Source of the DNA: JAHEJV01 sp964653555
GTDB lineage: Bacteria; Myxococcota_A; UBA9160; SMWR01
DNA length: 9,048 nt
NCBI GenBank assembly: GCA_964653555.1
Contig: CAZZFT010000188.1
Location: 1-9,048 of the forward strand
Direction: 5' to 3'
This document shows positions 7,395 to 9,048 of this stretch, one piece after another. Position numbers and translations under genes: made by a program. Below the pieces are notes generated by a model. It saw nothing but the letters and a program-made list of their open reading frames with translations, was not told the origin of the DNA and ran no database searches. The first letter of the stretch is position 1, and each line of letters starts with the position of its first letter.

Positions 7395-7395
7395 G
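7388..7395. repeat. Palindrome shared by lepB and selB stop codons
   Basis: CTCATGAG is an 8-bp palindrome. Its right half holds the lepB stop TGA (7392-7394), and its left half, read on the minus strand, holds the selB stop TGA (7389-7391). The two coding regions overlap by 6 nt, so no intergenic terminator can exist here and the transcripts must overlap as antisense 3' ends. Confidence 0.6.
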
Positions 7396-9047
7396 GCGCT
7401 GCGCCCACGCAGGCGTCGCACCTCGCCCCGCCGCACCGTGAGCTTCTCGGCGTCGAACAGCTCCATCAGCGGCACGGCAGTGCGCCGCGTCGTTCCGATC
7501 AGCGTCTTGTAGGCCTTCGTGTCCAGCGTCTCGTGGCCCTCGAAGTGACGGCGCACGCGCTCCCGCAAGGCGTCGACGCATCCCGCCTCGAACCAGAGGT
7601 CGCCCGGAGCGCGGACGATCCGGCCGCTCCGCTCGAGATAGGCGAGCAGATCGCGCAACGGCGCCTCGGCCAGTCCGACGAGCTCGGCGAGCTCGCGCAG
7701 GGAGGGCGCCTCCAGGCCGGCCTCGCCGATCCGGGCCACGAGCTTCTCGCAGGCGGCCCGTTCGGCCTCGTCGAGGGAGGCGCGGTGGCTCGGCCGACGC
7801 ACGGCGTCGCCCTCGCGGACCAGCTCGCCGGCGGCGGCGAGGCGCGTGAGCGCCAGCTCGGCGACCTCCGCGGGCACGTTGTCCGGTAGCGCACCGCGCA
7901 GCGACCCGGCGGACATCGCGGGCCGCAGGGGCTCGGCGGCGTGATAGGCGTCCAGGGTCTCCAGCAGCTTCTGCTCCAGGCGAGCGAGCGCCTGGGCCTC
8001 GAGCACGCGATCACCGACGGCGACGACTTCGCCCCGCGCCCCGGCGGACTCCGTGGCAGCGGCGATCTCCTCGGGCGCGCGACCCGTCCCGCGCGCGAGC
8101 TCCGTACGGGGCACGCCCGCCAGACCCGCGCGCCGGACGCGCACGGCCAGCTCCGTCTCCGTGTCGCGCAGCGCGAGCTGGCGCAGCTCTTCCGCCAGCA
8201 CCGGGTCGCTGCGCCGCCGGTGCGGCGGGTGCGCATCGAGGACGGTTCCGCCCCCCAGCGTGGCCCCGACGGCGGTGCGCGCGAAGCCGCGCAGCACGAA
8301 GCGATCCCCGGGCAGGAGGGCCATCTCCCGGTCGAGGTGCAGGCGCGCGAAGCCCTCGGCTCCGGGGGGCAGCACCTCGCTGCCGACGGGGGCGATCCGC
8401 GCGAGGCACTCGGCGGTGCCGGAGAGGAGGGTCACCGGCGTCGGCCCCTCCACGGCGGGTGCCTCGGCGAGCCAGCTCACCCGCGCGTCGACCGCCGACG
8501 TCGGCTCGAGGGCGCCCGGCACGGTGAGCACCATCCCCCGCGCCAGCTCCTCCAGCGCGACACCCTGGAGGTTCACGGCGCAGCGTGCGCCAGGCGCGAC
8601 GGACTCCACCTTCTCCCCGTGCCGCTGGAGCCCGCGGACGCGGGCGCGGCGATCGCCCGGCAGGAGCGCCACGGCGTCGCCGATGCGCAGGTCCCCTCCC
8701 AGCAGCGTGCCCGTCACGACCGGGCCGAAGCCGCGCATCTCGAAGCACCGGTCCACCGGAAGCCGGGCCGGTCCCGCCCGGGGCGTGCGCGCTGCGGCGG
8801 CCGCCGCCCGCGCGGCGATCGCCTCGCGCAGCGCCGCGAGCCCCTGACCCGTGCGCGAGGACACCGGGACGATCGGCGCTCCCGCCAGCGGCGTCGGCGC
8901 CAGGAGCTCCTCCACCTCGCTCGCGGCGAGGGCCACGACCTCTTCGTCCACGGCGTCGATCTTCGTCAGCGCCACGACAGCGCTCGTGATGCCGAGGATC
9001 TCGCAGATCGCCGCGTGCTCGCGGGTCTGGGGCATCACGCCCTCGTC
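7389..9047 (-). CDS. selB: Selenocysteine-specific elongation factor SelB, N-terminus cut
   Basis: SelB is a specialised GTPase that delivers Sec-tRNA(Sec) to UGA codons marked by a SECIS hairpin. The frame is open to the right edge: codons upstream of the internal GTG at 9038 read D-E-G and continue into VMPQTREHAAI, the segment just after the G3 switch region. The first ~70 residues (P-loop and DxxG) are therefore outside. Visible in order: the G4 motif TKID, the G5-region VPVSSRTGQGL, beta-barrel domain II with CFEMRGFGPVVTGTLLGG and GDAVALLPGD, domain III with LARGMV and FVLRGFA, and a long C-terminal winged-helix region ending AYKTLIGTTRRTAVPLMELFD, the SECIS-binding-type tail that separates SelB from EF-Tu. 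The visible 552 aa fit a total near E. coli SelB (614). Its presence implies that the organism makes selenoproteins; selA or selD may lie beyond 9048. Very sure. Confidence 0.95.
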   Translation of the reverse strand, partial: DEGVMPQTREHAAICEILGITSAVVALTKIDAVDEEVVALAASEVEELLAPTPLAGAPIVPVSSRTGQGLAALREAIAARAAAAAARTPRAGPARLPVDRCFEMRGFGPVVTGTLLGGDLRIGDAVALLPGDRRARVRGLQRHGEKVESVAPGARCAVNLQGVALEELARGMVLTVPGALEPTSAVDARVSWLAEAPAVEGPTPVTLLSGTAECLARIAPVGSEVLPPGAEGFARLHLDREMALLPGDRFVLRGFARTAVGATLGGGTVLDAHPPHRRRSDPVLAEELRQLALRDTETELAVRVRRAGLAGVPRTELARGTGRAPEEIAAATESAGARGEVVAVGDRVLEAQALARLEQKLLETLDAYHAAEPLRPAMSAGSLRGALPDNVPAEVAELALTRLAAAGELVREGDAVRRPSHRASLDEAERAACEKLVARIGEAGLEAPSLRELAELVGLAEAPLRDLLAYLERSGRIVRAPGDLWFEAGCVDALRERVRRHFEGHETLDTKAYKTLIGTTRRTAVPLMELFDAEKLTVRRGEVRRLRGRSAS

Positions 9048-9048
9048 G

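Overview
This is a high-GC, gene-dense bacterial chromosome segment with nine protein-coding genes, two of them cut by the window edges. No gap between genes reaches 100 bp. There are no RNA genes, CRISPR arrays, insertion sequences or phage genes. Very high GC, a proton-pumping complex I operon, a SelB selenocysteine elongation factor and a set of lipid/steroid-type accessory genes fit an aerobic or facultative free-living bacterium. My best guess is a deltaproteobacteria-like lineage such as Myxococcota or Binatota, but this is inferred from gene content and composition and is low confidence.

Layout. Positions 2-2781 (+) hold the end of a nuo operon: nuoM (5'-truncated) and nuoN, translationally coupled through a GTGA overlap. 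A small ketosteroid-isomerase-like gene (2810-3214, +) follows 28 bp later with a strong Shine-Dalgarno and may be co-transcribed. Facing it is an EchA3-like crotonase gene (3222-3926, -). That gene is divergent from a TetR/LmrA-YxaF-type regulator (3999-4550, +), with a 72-bp gap holding the only AT-rich patch of the window. The regulator converges on a GST-like gene (4557-5255, -), which lies downstream of a DUF7064/AttH-like lipocalin-fold gene (5353-6474, -). Then come housekeeping genes: signal peptidase I lepB (6552-7394, +), overlapping tail to tail with selB (7389-9047, -; its N-terminal codons lie beyond the window).

How the genes work together. NuoM and NuoN are two antiporter-like membrane subunits of respiratory complex I. 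The five genes between nuo and lepB look like a small accessory island for acyl-CoA, steroid or other hydrophobic compounds under local TetR control; this is inferred from families and neighbours. LepB serves protein export and SelB serves selenoprotein synthesis; neither has an evident link to the island.

Notable points: the KSI-like protein has Ser where the classical oxyanion-hole Asp sits; the crotonase lacks the first catalytic Glu; the GST-like protein has no clear catalytic Ser/Cys; and all three convergent junctions are nearly gapless, with both stop codons inside an inverted repeat. I found no convincing undescribed multi-gene system.
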